From Haliclona indistincta (lineage: Eukaryota; Porifera; Demospongiae; Haplosclerida; Chalinidae): DNA of 64,000 bases. Each line of letters begins with the position of its first letter. The stretch's first letter is position 1. The notes beneath the pieces were generated by a model. It was given only the letters and a program-made list of their open reading frames with translations, had not been told where the DNA came from and did not search any database. Where the stretch lies: NCBI GenBank assembly GCA_964017065.1, contig OZ024789.1, positions 9,363,422-9,427,421 of the forward strand. The letters run 5' to 3'. The position numbers and the translations under genes were made by a program. Below are positions 26,701 to 29,846 of this stretch, piece after piece.

Positions 26701-29563
26701 TGTGGTTGGATTGCTTGGTACACAAAGTGGTAATGACGGCTACAAAGGGGAGTTGGGAAAGGTATGTTTTGCGATTCAGCAAATTGTACTTCTTTGTGTA
26801 ACTTATCCAAGTGTTGGTTGACATCAAGCACATGTAGTTTGCTGTGGCATGTGTCTGTACAGCCAAGTACACAGCATTTTACCGTTTCTCTTTTTTTCTC
26901 CCATCTAGGGACGTGACTGGGATCAACGGAAATCCTACGGGTATCATCATGACATGCGCGGCATATTATGTCGCTTGGTACAATACCAAGATTTAGAGCC
27001 TCTTCATGGGCTCTTTCGTTTTGCCATGTGTGAACTTGGCTTGTGAGTGGATGTTGCTGGCTACAAAGTGTACATTCACGTACTTGATTCGACTCTCCAA
27101 CGACCGGCTGACTACCACCAGCATCATAGGACAACCGTCTTCTGATTCTTGTGGCCATCTATTATCTACCTGCTTTCATAAAACATAAGAATAGCTGTTT
27201 ATACAGTACTATTGTTATAATTATTTTCATAGCAAACCTTAGTAATAGTTGGCTGCACGCACGAGATCACAGCTGGTGTGGTCTTGGCGTGGTCGAATAC
27301 CGCGTTAGCGCAAGCGTACTTTAAGCGCTCATATTTATGTAAGTGCATGCTGAAACAACTTCAATTTTGGATATTATTTAGATCAATGTGTGTGCTATTG
27401 TTTGGTTGCATCAGAATAGTGCTGGGTTGCTGATAAAATTTTTCCCCACGCAATCTTTTGAAGATAGGAAGAATTTTTCAACGTTTGGTTCACGTTTGTT
27501 ATTCTATCAAACGAACAGCTGGCCGTGTTTATCGATAGACAACATGCTTTATTGCAAAACTAGCAGTAAATAAAGCAATAGAACGATAGATACGAGCTGT
27601 TTAGTTTTCTCATGAATAATTCAACGCTTGTCTAAGAACGCCTCAGCCTGATTATAAATTTGTATTAGTTTCATTGGACTTCCAGTACTTTGGCGACCCG
27701 ACTGTACTAAACTGCATAGCAGCAACTAGGCTAGAGGTCAGGCATTCACCTGTTAGTGCACACTATGCAGGTCAGAGTTTAGCATGAATGTGCATGATGA
27801 ATATGATTAACAGGAATACTGTCAATGAGGTCACATGTAATTATAGCTTCTAGAAGCTTCTGGCTTTATCTACACTCAGAAGCCTATAGAAAGGCTGGTT
27901 AAGTTTGCCAACCTCCTGGCCATAGCTGTGGCAGTATGCAATATAGTCACTATAAATACATTGTGGCTAAGAGCACACCTCATGATGAAGGATATCATGC
28001 TGAGGAGATACTGATAAGATACCTAGCTAGCACAGAAGAGCTTGAAGATGTTGAGGCTATTTACATAACATATTCGCCGTGTTCTTCCTGTACAACACTT
28101 CTCCTCGATGTTTTCCAGTACTACAGAAAACCAAATATCAAATTTCTGTGTGTTAATGGAGAACCAGGAACCAGGAAACATGAAGAAGCTACCCGGAATC
28201 TGAATTTATTGATTCAAAATGGATTTGCAATTGATGCCTGGGACGTATGTGTTAAGAGACCGTCAACATACTGTGTGATCAATGCGGAAAATTTAAAGAC
28301 AAGGAAAGAGTTAGCACGAGTGGAAGAGTCCCTTATCAGATGCAAAATGCTGTTTATGGAGAGTGCTAAGAGCACAAGATCAATGATCGAAGAAATAAAG
28401 ATGAAACTACGTTATAATGAACTTGATGTATCTCTTAGTGATGACTTCCCATACAAGCAGTTAAAGTTTTTTACTAGAGAAACCTACTAATTTTTATACC
28501 TAACCTTTTAAAATAACAATTACATACGTAGATCGTATTGTTATACGATACGATGTTTGCTGGTTGTGAGCTGATGTACAAATTAAGACAATAACGTAGA
28601 TCGTATTATTTTCAAGGATATGTTTCGCAAATTAGAGCCAAATGGTGATTTTGCGAAAACTATTTTCGCGAATGAGAGCGTGCTACGTAGTTAACGCAAA
28701 ATATTCAGTAATTAGAATATAAATGTTTGTGCAGAAATGATAAGTGCTATTGTTCTCTTCAATGCAAAACTTGTTTTTGACCTACTATGAATAATTATTA
28801 TGAGTTATTTTCATCCACTAGAGATGCACATTTCCCAGATTCAGTCACATAATAATTACTATTATATTACTTTATGCGCAATTGGAGCTGAGCGCTCTTT
28901 TCTATTATAAAAATTATGGTCTTGGTGATACATGTATAAACTTTCAAAGCAGAGCAGAAAGTGAGTTTCTGTGAACAAAACTATTAACAGTAAACTTGGA
29001 GACCTGTTTACTTGGAGACAAGTAAACAGGTAAACAGTAAACTTGGAGACTACAATTAACCATCACTGTAACTACCATGTAACCACCATCTACAATTTAT
29101 GCACTTACACACTGGGTATCCATAGTCGAACTGTTTTATCACGTGAAGCTGATGCAACAAGATGACCAGATGGAGAGAAACACACGGACAGAATAGCATC
29201 CTACATCAACGACACAAATGATGCTGGTACATTATAGCGATCAGCATAATATATGCGAGGTTGTACCTTATGTCCTACAAACCGATAGGCTCTAGCTTGA
29301 GGTTTAAAGTGCCACACCATTAAACACGAGTCCATAGACCCAGTTGCTACAGTGTGAGAAACAGTAGTAGCTAACAGCTGTACACAGACACAGGTAGAGC
29401 AGGATTACCAAGCTGTTTCATGTTGGGATTGAAGGAGACAGACGTTACAGCATCTCTGTGCCCTTTGAAGTGTCTCTCTAGAGTCGGGTCCTCCTATAAG
29501 CAGGCAGACACCAGCAAAAATTGCTAGCGTGCGTTGTAATAACCGCCTCACCAGGTTAGCCAT
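3009..29563 (-). CDS. POC1: POC1 centriolar WD40 protein, 15 exons
   Basis: Exons (minus): 29552-29563, 29409-29493, 29267-29346, 29109-29200, 9462-9570, 9036-9214, 8037-8152, 5893-5975, 5785-5835, 5010-5078, 4911-4956, 4467-4551, 4367-4433, 3760-4017 and 3009-3113. They close in frame to about 478 aa, the size usual for POC1. The N-terminus is [16 protein letters not shown]. Seven WD40 repeats follow, with blocks such as [11 protein letters not shown] and [14 protein letters not shown] variable linker leads to the diagnostic C-terminal coiled coil, with [13 protein letters not shown] in exon 14 and TVSILEQRL in exon 15. POC1 proteins bind the centriole wall and stabilise centrioles and basal bodies. 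Intron 4 is 19.5 kb, against at most 2.1 kb elsewhere, and carries the deaminase-like array. The acceptor of exon 4367-4433 is weak and chosen by phase. TUBGCP2 is divergent at its 5' end. Confidence 0.92.
3118..3475. repeat. GA-rich microsatellite (GA, GGGA, GAAA)
   Basis: About 360 bp of GA, GGGA and GAAA arrays. On the POC1 sense strand it is pure pyrimidine and abuts the acceptor of the terminal exon (3113). Confidence 0.95.
4558..4790. repeat. GGGA/GA/GAAA microsatellite in POC1 intron
   Basis: Purine array on the plus strand that reads as a pyrimidine tract immediately before the POC1 exon starting at 4551. Confidence 0.95.
5447..5622. mobile_element. MITE-like element, TIR TACTGTATAG/TACCGTATAG
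   Basis: The left end reads TACCGTATAGCAGGAAAATT. The right end, reverse-complemented, reads TACTGTATAGTGGGAAATTT. The 176-bp, AT-rich body contains further gaaaatttt blocks and no ORF. It resembles the elements at 7241-7425 and 20753-20870 in its 'gggaaattttcg' ends. It lies in a POC1 intron. Confidence 0.65.
5645..5777. repeat. (GT)n microsatellite
   Basis: GT repeat with GAGT interruptions. It ends 8 bp before the POC1 exon at 5785. Confidence 0.95.
6785..7110. repeat. Dispersed repeat, copy 1 (partner at 12440-12735)
   Basis: A segment of about 300 bp shared with 12440-12735. Both contain gccagtgagtagc, a 'ggctggctactgaaaa' type block and 'gtgtcctgaagcc' in the same order. On the minus strand the partner at 12425-12652 is open (75 codons after an acceptor-like TTTTCAG), while this copy is broken by stops. 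It may be a duplicated exon of an unidentified gene. Confidence 0.6.
7165..7540. mobile_element. Degenerate inverted-repeat element carrying a nested MITE
   Basis: CTGTTACTCTTACAGTA at about 7225-7242 is inverted at about 7457-7474 (TACTGTAAGAGTAAC). The similarity extends outward on both sides (taacaatgc...ggtcacc...). Nested between the arms, 7241-7425 has ACCGTAGATTGGGAAATTTT facing an inverted GATCTACAG end. It lies in a POC1 intron, with no ORF. Confidence 0.55.
8407..8434. repeat. Perfect 28-bp palindrome
   Basis: CAATAACCTACATT followed by its exact reverse complement. It lies in a POC1 intron within a stretch (8380-8600) that looks like repeat DNA. Confidence 0.85.
9571..10064. other. 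POC1 intron 4, proximal segment, no gene seen
   Basis: This is AT-rich sequence between the POC1 exon at 9570 and the end of DAL1. The only ORF, about 63 codons at 9688-9879, has no recognisable domain. Confidence 0.5.
10065..11429 (-). CDS. DAL1: AID/APOBEC-like deaminase with Gln/Tyr/Asp repeat N-terminus
   Basis: Intact 454-aa ORF from a true ATG at 11429. Residues 1 to about 190 are tandem 5- to 9-residue repeats of the [14 protein letters not shown] and QQAKDD type. Residues ~200-454 form a zinc-deaminase domain. HAEE places His316 and Glu318, followed 22 residues later by SPCSSC (Cys342, Cys345). A strand (INFLCIH) and a '[10 protein letters not shown]' segment follow, in the order expected of AID/APOBEC folds (beta, H-x-E helix, PCxxC helix, beta4, helix, beta5). 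The family deaminates cytosine in nucleic acid or free nucleotides. The substrate here is unknown. The gene lies inside POC1 intron 4 on the same strand. The frame is open about 100 bp upstream of the ATG, so a spliced start is possible. No signal peptide is seen. Confidence 0.8.
   Translation of the reverse strand: MDGQQARDDSQQAMDGQQVMDVQQAMDDGQQAMDDQQAIDYQQERQAIDYQQAIDYQQERQAIDYQQERQAIDYQQERQAIDYQQAFEYQQAIDYQQAIDYRAAFEYQQAIDYQQAVDYQQAVDYQQAVDYLAAFEYQLAIDYQQAVDYLAAFEYQQANDDQQAKDDQQAKDDQQAKDDQQAIESVYTIKYQQPKYLQPMVEPTDEEKIEFIEIVDDIKHPPMHRDSGDKLKRKRKVLFNYFRRVWKKVAAAFFVGIKLHLEAKNFLTETGIKKLHTSDSILQTSWVVAVVEHHDPSKQDIMFVSTSHNSERVGKHAEERILEHFEKKLSAIKSINLTHSPCSSCTAQLISAFLKIKKETKRPAINFLCIHITRSKYSYYQSFKNLQLLQTNGFELGVWCDFRDKMEHRLLRLGFREDYEKVRNMLERHRSELKYRELKLKMVLMFNVTILLKS
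10890..11440. repeat. Coding tandem repeat of DAL1
   Basis: About 550 bp of short units (ttgctgataatcaa, ttgctgatcatcca, tgcctttc variants on the plus strand). They encode the [12 protein letters not shown]-type repeats. Unit types cluster in blocks, which suggests recent slippage expansion. Confidence 0.9.
11552..11626. repeat. GC-rich inverted repeat upstream of DAL1/DAL2
   Basis: GGCCGCTGCCCCTCCCCGCC...(cacccact)... is followed by its reverse complement, giving arms of about 32 bp that start and end near ACTAGTCTGGCC. It lies in the divergent space between DAL1 (minus) and DAL2 (plus) and stands out by GC content from the AT-rich surroundings. Confidence 0.85.
11741..12367 (+). pseudogene. 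DAL2: broken deaminase-like copy (frameshift)
   Basis: The open frame runs to a HAEK motif (H-x-E) near 12005, and a premature TGA follows around 12073. [12 protein letters not shown] is readable in another frame immediately after, so a one-base deletion (or two-base insertion) near 12060 separates the two halves of the zinc site. A further stop follows PCSSC. A C-terminal piece ([12 protein letters not shown]...) is readable up to the TAG at 12365. No in-frame ATG is seen at the expected start; the first is at 11801. It is closest in layout to DAL1 and lies head-to-head with it across the GC-rich inverted repeat. Confidence 0.75.
12440..12735. repeat. Dispersed repeat, copy 2 (partner at 6785-7110)
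   Basis: Shares colinear blocks with 6785-7110. On the minus strand, TTTTCAG at about 12628 precedes 70 open codons ([11 protein letters not shown]... to LIIPS) ending at a TGA near 12425. No domain is recognised. Confidence 0.55.
12827..13380 (+). pseudogene. DAL3: broken deaminase-like copy
   Basis: The family leader (cactcctttctgtaagat), 'YIVAKST' and '[13 protein letters not shown]' are followed directly by TAG (near 13060). The SPCSSC region is damaged, with only 'CSPVQCY'-like remnants. '[19 protein letters not shown]' and 'WDITAERI' are still readable in 13140-13290. No catalytic protein can be made from it. Its leader matches the fragment at 19888. Confidence 0.75.
13910..14602 (+). 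pseudogene. DAL4: deaminase-like copy with broken 5' end
   Basis: From codon GTG at 14072 (not a true start) to 14602 the frame is open. It keeps HHVEE (H-x-E), YSPCSSC with 26 residues between, '[19 protein letters not shown]' and a basic C-terminal helix. Upstream, the '[21 protein letters not shown]' segment (14001-14045) ends in TAA in frame, and the expected ATG region carries a frameshift and a stop. It is a pseudogene unless transcription and splicing bypass the 5' damage. Confidence 0.7.
14603..15400. other. Spacer between deaminase-like copies, no gene seen
   Basis: AT-rich. One 96-codon minus-strand ORF (15041-15331) has no recognisable domain and is treated as chance. Confidence 0.45.
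15401..15408 (+). promoter_or_regulatory. TATA box of DAL5
   Basis: CCTATAAAAGGCTG lies about 45-50 bp before the DAL5 ATG at 15451. The same motif precedes DAL7 (near 17828) and DAL11 (near 27887), so it was duplicated with the genes and has been kept. Confidence 0.6.
15451..16170 (+). CDS. DAL5: open deaminase-like paralogue lacking one zinc Cys
   Basis: 239-aa ORF from a true ATG, with a well-placed TATA box. The family leader ([19 protein letters not shown]) and '[18 protein letters not shown]' are followed by YHAEE (His63, Glu65) and then '[10 protein letters not shown]'. The SSC part of SPCSSC is deleted, so only Cys90 of the two Cys ligands remains. The rest ([18 protein letters not shown], basic helical C-terminus) is present. 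The last 40 residues ([10 protein letters not shown]...) run into sequence also found at 21490-21570. It is probably catalytically dead. Either it is a decaying gene or a non-catalytic family member that keeps its fold. Confidence 0.65.
   Translation: MLHYFQSLFISIRFCEINLQIASIRCKPWQKYYPKHAVAVAECHEYGCYKYIVAKSTPQYGYHAEEIEIRYLARTRQLYVEAIYITYSPCTILLLGAFPHCYRKPFKFLCVYETRKQTIWSLKLLIQDGFTIDAWDITGERNSAYCLIEPNEEEESRMEMQLKECQTLNVFRQRVKKIRSMIKMKLHEPSFSVDIQIRVFTLQISIPNYAMFARPSPTGKQITIHTSGTATCSKLCHRY
16650..17600 (+). repeat. Segmental duplication A, copy 1 (partner 22205-23400)
   Basis: Covers DAL6, its TATA region ('tatataagactagcc') and about 300 bp of 3' flank ('gtgcatgtcaggtttttcc', 'cccttggatggtct'). 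All of it is colinear with the DAL10 locus. Confidence 0.8.
16740..17286 (+). pseudogene. DAL6: 5'-truncated deaminase-like copy, zinc site degraded
   Basis: Colinear with DAL10 from '[18 protein letters not shown]' to the stop. The first ~50 residues of DAL10 have no counterpart after its TATA-like tatataagac (near 16694). HPEI keeps H-x-E. The SPCSKC of DAL10 is SPYYAKC here, so the first Cys is gone. A Lys-rich insertion ([10 protein letters not shown]) precedes HPE. The downstream '[16 protein letters not shown]' and '[15 protein letters not shown]' are kept. The open frame begins at an internal GTG, so it is probably a pseudogene. Confidence 0.75.
17872..18696 (+). pseudogene. DAL7: near-complete deaminase-like copy with one in-frame TAA
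   Basis: The ATG at 17872 lies about 45 bp after a TATA box (CTATAAAAAGG). The frame reads [18 protein letters not shown]... to 'VAVRCDQ', then TAA at 18016, then continues in the same frame to the end. H-x-E (YHAEE, 18079) and SAPCSSC (Cys codons 18166 and 18175) are intact, as are [17 protein letters not shown] and [14 protein letters not shown]. Only that stop separates it from DAL11-like function. The last ~45 codons (from about 18562) are not family sequence but the left end of an inserted repeat element. It is a pseudogene unless the TAA is bypassed. Confidence 0.7.
18565..19092. mobile_element. Non-autonomous element (CGAGGTGTGGGCGG ... CCGAGGCA), in DAL7 3' end
   Basis: The left end is GTGGGCGGAGCCACGAGGCA, as in the element at 24411. 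The right end is ACCGAGGCATCTGCACCTTT, also found at 24970, 26309 and 60359. The uninterrupted sister locus after DAL11 (28470-28530) has the host bases from both sides joined ('gttaaagtttt' + 'ttactagag..aacctac'). DAL7 therefore shows a filled site and DAL11 an empty one. It contains no ORF of note. Confidence 0.75.
19093..19887. other. Intronic spacer, no gene seen
   Basis: The first ~60 bp continue the DAL7/DAL11-type 3' flank. The rest shows no ORF or recognised repeat. Confidence 0.45.
19888..20065 (+). pseudogene. DAL8: 5' fragment of a deaminase-like copy
   Basis: The leader 'cactcctttctgtaagata', 'gctgaggagatactatccaa' and 'ctaagagcacat' match the 5' part of DAL3/DAL7. The match stops before the H-x-E codons and the sequence then switches to the 5' flank of DAL9. 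Confidence 0.7.
20098..21010 (+). pseudogene. DAL9: deaminase-like copy split by an insertion
   Basis: The open frame from about 20098 keeps '[18 protein letters not shown]', GYHVEE (H-x-E), YSPCSSC (24 residues between) and '[19 protein letters not shown]'. It lacks an in-frame ATG and the VAK residues found in sisters before STPH. At about 20478 the family sequence ends. Unrelated DNA, including a MITE at 20753-20870, follows. The C-terminal family sequence resumes at about 20910 ([16 protein letters not shown]) with a stop. The coding piece 20098-20565 therefore carries a foreign tail. Confidence 0.7.
20753..20870. mobile_element. Short MITE, TIR CTGTAGATYGGGAAATTTT / inverted
   Basis: The left end is CTGTAGATCGGGAAATTTTT. 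The right end CGAAAATTTTCAATCTACAG is its imperfect inverse. It is 118 bp long with no ORF. It is the same family as 7241-7425 and lies inside the insertion that splits DAL9. Confidence 0.75.
21070..21200. repeat. Triplicated 41-bp unit
   Basis: 'cttaatgcacacttttatta' followed by 'atgcacctcgyggattaagt' occurs two and a half times in a row directly before the foldback at 21256. Confidence 0.8.
21256..21437. repeat. Large foldback (cruciform-capable) sequence
   Basis: The left arm from TTTAGACCACACTAGGCGGT to about 21340 is repeated inverted up to ACCGCCTAGTGTGGTCTAAA at about 21434. Arms are about 80 bp with few mismatches. The centre is a smaller hairpin (gataatgcactcgcc / tcgtgcattatc). No ORF. 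It is probably a foldback transposon or MITE. Confidence 0.85.
21573..22036. repeat. Minisatellite, 18 units of 25 and 27 bp
   Basis: The units are CTAGTAAGCTATGCCAATCA+ACCAG (25 bp, S) and a version with GA inserted, TAAGCTAGATGCC (27 bp, L). The order read off is [18 protein letters not shown], with an SSL higher-order pattern in the right half. A single-copy relative exists after DAL5 (about 16145-16210), which suggests local expansion. Confidence 0.9.
22085..22210. repeat. GAT trinucleotide array
   Basis: Imperfect GATGAT/GATGAA repeat of about 125 bp between the minisatellite and the DAL10 promoter. The His-rich minus-strand ORF over it is considered chance. Confidence 0.85.
22261..22267 (+). 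promoter_or_regulatory. TATA box upstream of DAL10
   Basis: GGCTATATAAGACTA lies 28 bp before the DAL10 ATG at 22295. The same motif (tatataagac) precedes DAL6. The short spacing implies a very short 5' UTR or a downstream transcription start. Confidence 0.55.
22295..22981 (+). CDS. DAL10: intact AID/APOBEC-like deaminase
   Basis: 228-aa single-exon ORF with a true ATG and TATA box. The domain order fits the AID/APOBEC fold. '[11 protein letters not shown]' is an early strand. KHAE gives His98 and Glu100, and after 22 residues comes SYSPCSKC (Cys124, Cys127). '[10 protein letters not shown]' is the following strand, then '[16 protein letters not shown]'-type helix and strand (residues ~155-175). 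A charged helical C-terminus ends GLESM. It keeps every zinc ligand and the catalytic Glu. No signal peptide is seen, so it is presumably cytosolic or nuclear. DAL6 is its decayed duplicate. Cytidine deaminase activity is inferred from motifs only. Confidence 0.82.
   Translation: MSHDHIEKNKELNLWKQWSEWTASAVSSYVNLPTSNFKNDPFLLCLEAGVHSRYIKHFDKPDFKYDLSWAVAVPVVAGCYRPGFISTPNTRKMKDGKHAEIVLMEHYKRRLEDISQILISYSPCSKCTPKIITTFDDCRVKPSIKFHCIHGRSIEDGLKCIDELKAAGFSVGISDYEHYAKHLIDTAPTQDLRENFITSLEINEKALNTRKEFMERNMYERYAGLESM
24012..24408 (-). pseudogene. Transposon protein, C-terminal piece
   Basis: The frame is open from just inside the nested element's boundary ([15 protein letters not shown]) through '[20 protein letters not shown]' to a stop at 24012, with no ATG at its start. 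It is on the same strand as, and downstream of, the Cys-rich ORF at 26340-27158, separated from it by the nested element. It is read as the other half of the same transposon protein. Joining the two at the target duplication leaves a frame mismatch, so the gene is also damaged otherwise or was spliced. Confidence 0.55.
24400..26339. mobile_element. Nested non-autonomous element (TGCCTCGGTGG ... CCACCGAGGCA)
   Basis: TCATTG occurs at 24394-24399 and again at 26340-26345, a likely 6-bp target duplication. The inverted terminal motif TGCCTCGGTGG / CCACCGAGGCA lies close to both ends. A further CCACCGAGGCA at about 24972-24982 suggests a 570-bp unit enlarged by additional copies. It contains GTCT tetranucleotide repeats (24456-24490) and no coding ORF. 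Confidence 0.65.
25008..26005. repeat. Tandem duplication, two ~500-bp units
   Basis: Unit 1 starts at about 25008 (TCTGTCCGCAGGCAGAACTC). Unit 2 starts at about 25516 with the same bases and follows it almost base for base (cgctgatacttgcaatacat, gcgctcacgtgctgtg). It lies inside the nested element. Confidence 0.85.
26340..27158 (-). pseudogene. Cys-rich transposon protein, N-terminal piece
   Basis: 272 aa from a true ATG at 27158. It has many CxxC and CxxxxC/H pairs ([49 protein letters not shown]) giving several zinc-binding knuckles. The N-terminus is basic ([12 protein letters not shown]). The ORF stops exactly where the nested element begins, so the C-terminus is missing. It belongs to the 23428-27705 transposon. 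Function beyond zinc and probably DNA binding cannot be read from it. Confidence 0.6.
27887..27896 (+). promoter_or_regulatory. TATA-like box of DAL11
   Basis: CCTATAGAAAGGCTGGTTA aligns with CCTATAAAAAGGCTGGTTA of DAL7 and lies about 48 bp before the DAL11 ATG. One A-to-G change weakens the box. Confidence 0.5.
27936..28490 (+). CDS. DAL11: short AID/APOBEC-like deaminase
   Basis: 184-aa ORF from ATG 27936 ([18 protein letters not shown]). YHAEE gives His21 and Glu23. Twenty-four residues later YSPCSSC gives Cys49 and Cys52. '[19 protein letters not shown]' and '[14 protein letters not shown]' follow, then a helical basic C-terminus. Relative to DAL7, about 150 bp of leader (leader peptide and first strand, '[11 protein letters not shown]') are deleted, leaving only part of the first beta strand. 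Zinc ligands and catalytic Glu are intact, but the truncated N-terminus may compromise folding. Its 3' flank is the uninterrupted version of the DAL7 insertion site. Confidence 0.7.
   Translation: MQYSHYKYIVAKSTPHDEGYHAEEILIRYLASTEELEDVEAIYITYSPCSSCTTLLLDVFQYYRKPNIKFLCVNGEPGTRKHEEATRNLNLLIQNGFAIDAWDVCVKRPSTYCVINAENLKTRKELARVEESLIRCKMLFMESAKSTRSMIEEIKMKLRYNELDVSLSDDFPYKQLKFFTRETY
28541..29108. other. POC1 intron 4, distal segment, no gene seen
   Basis: AT-rich. It contains a short duplicated 'gtaaacttggagac' motif near 28990-29050. No coding signal. Confidence 0.5.
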
Positions 29564-29762
29564 TCTCAGCTGTCTCCCTCCAAAATTTAAATTCTAAATA
29601 ACGCGCTTTGTAAACTATTCTAAATAACGCCCAGCGTCAACGTGATTGGTCAATCGCAGAAACTTGGGAGGGAAGAACACCGAAGAAGGAAAAGAAGAGA
29701 ACCGAATAGAACTTGTCTAGAGCATTAGTACCAGTACAGTTAACATCTTCTTGTCAAGTAAG
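29564..29762. promoter_or_regulatory. Shared promoter region of POC1 and TUBGCP2
   Basis: The POC1 ATG (29563, minus) and the inferred TUBGCP2 5' UTR exon (ending at the AAG|GTACGT donor, 29762) lie back to back with under 200 bp between. The region holds an inverted CCAAT (ATTGG near 29643) and two copies of 'attctaaataacgc' (about 29591 and 29619). No TATA box is seen. Shared control is inferred from layout. Confidence 0.5.
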
Positions 29763-29846
29763 GTACGTCTATAGTTTTTACAACTGATATAGGTGATGGG
29801 TTTTCATTGTTTTCTCTTTCTTTCTCAAACTGTCATGCATGCAGTC

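Larger units (their letters stand above)
23428..27705. mobile_element. 4.3-kb DNA transposon, TIR CAGTCRGGTCGCCAA, TSD TACT
   Basis: The left end CAGTCAGGTCGCCAA (23428) and right end TTGGCGACCCGACTG (27691-27705) are inverted with one mismatch. TACT flanks both sides. The paralogous locus at about 17629-17660 reads agattactaaactgc, exactly the two flanks joined with one TACT, so it is a pre-insertion site. The element carries minus-strand Cys-rich coding sequence and a nested second element. Superfamily is not assigned. A 4-bp target duplication with a Cys-rich zinc-binding protein would be compatible with Academ-type elements, but no transposase catalytic domain was recognised. Confidence 0.8.
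27720..28540 (+). repeat. Segmental duplication B, copy 2 (partner 17665-18562)
   Basis: From 'gcaactaggctag' through 'gcatgaatgtgcatgatgaa', the TATA region, the gene and the 3' flank, this is colinear with the DAL7 locus, apart from a deletion of the leader in DAL11 and the repeat insertion in DAL7. Confidence 0.8.

Noticed and set aside
9571..29108. A CRISPR-like or prokaryotic defence locus at the minisatellite and array
   Set aside because: Units are adjacent without unique spacers, and surrounding genes are spliced animal genes.
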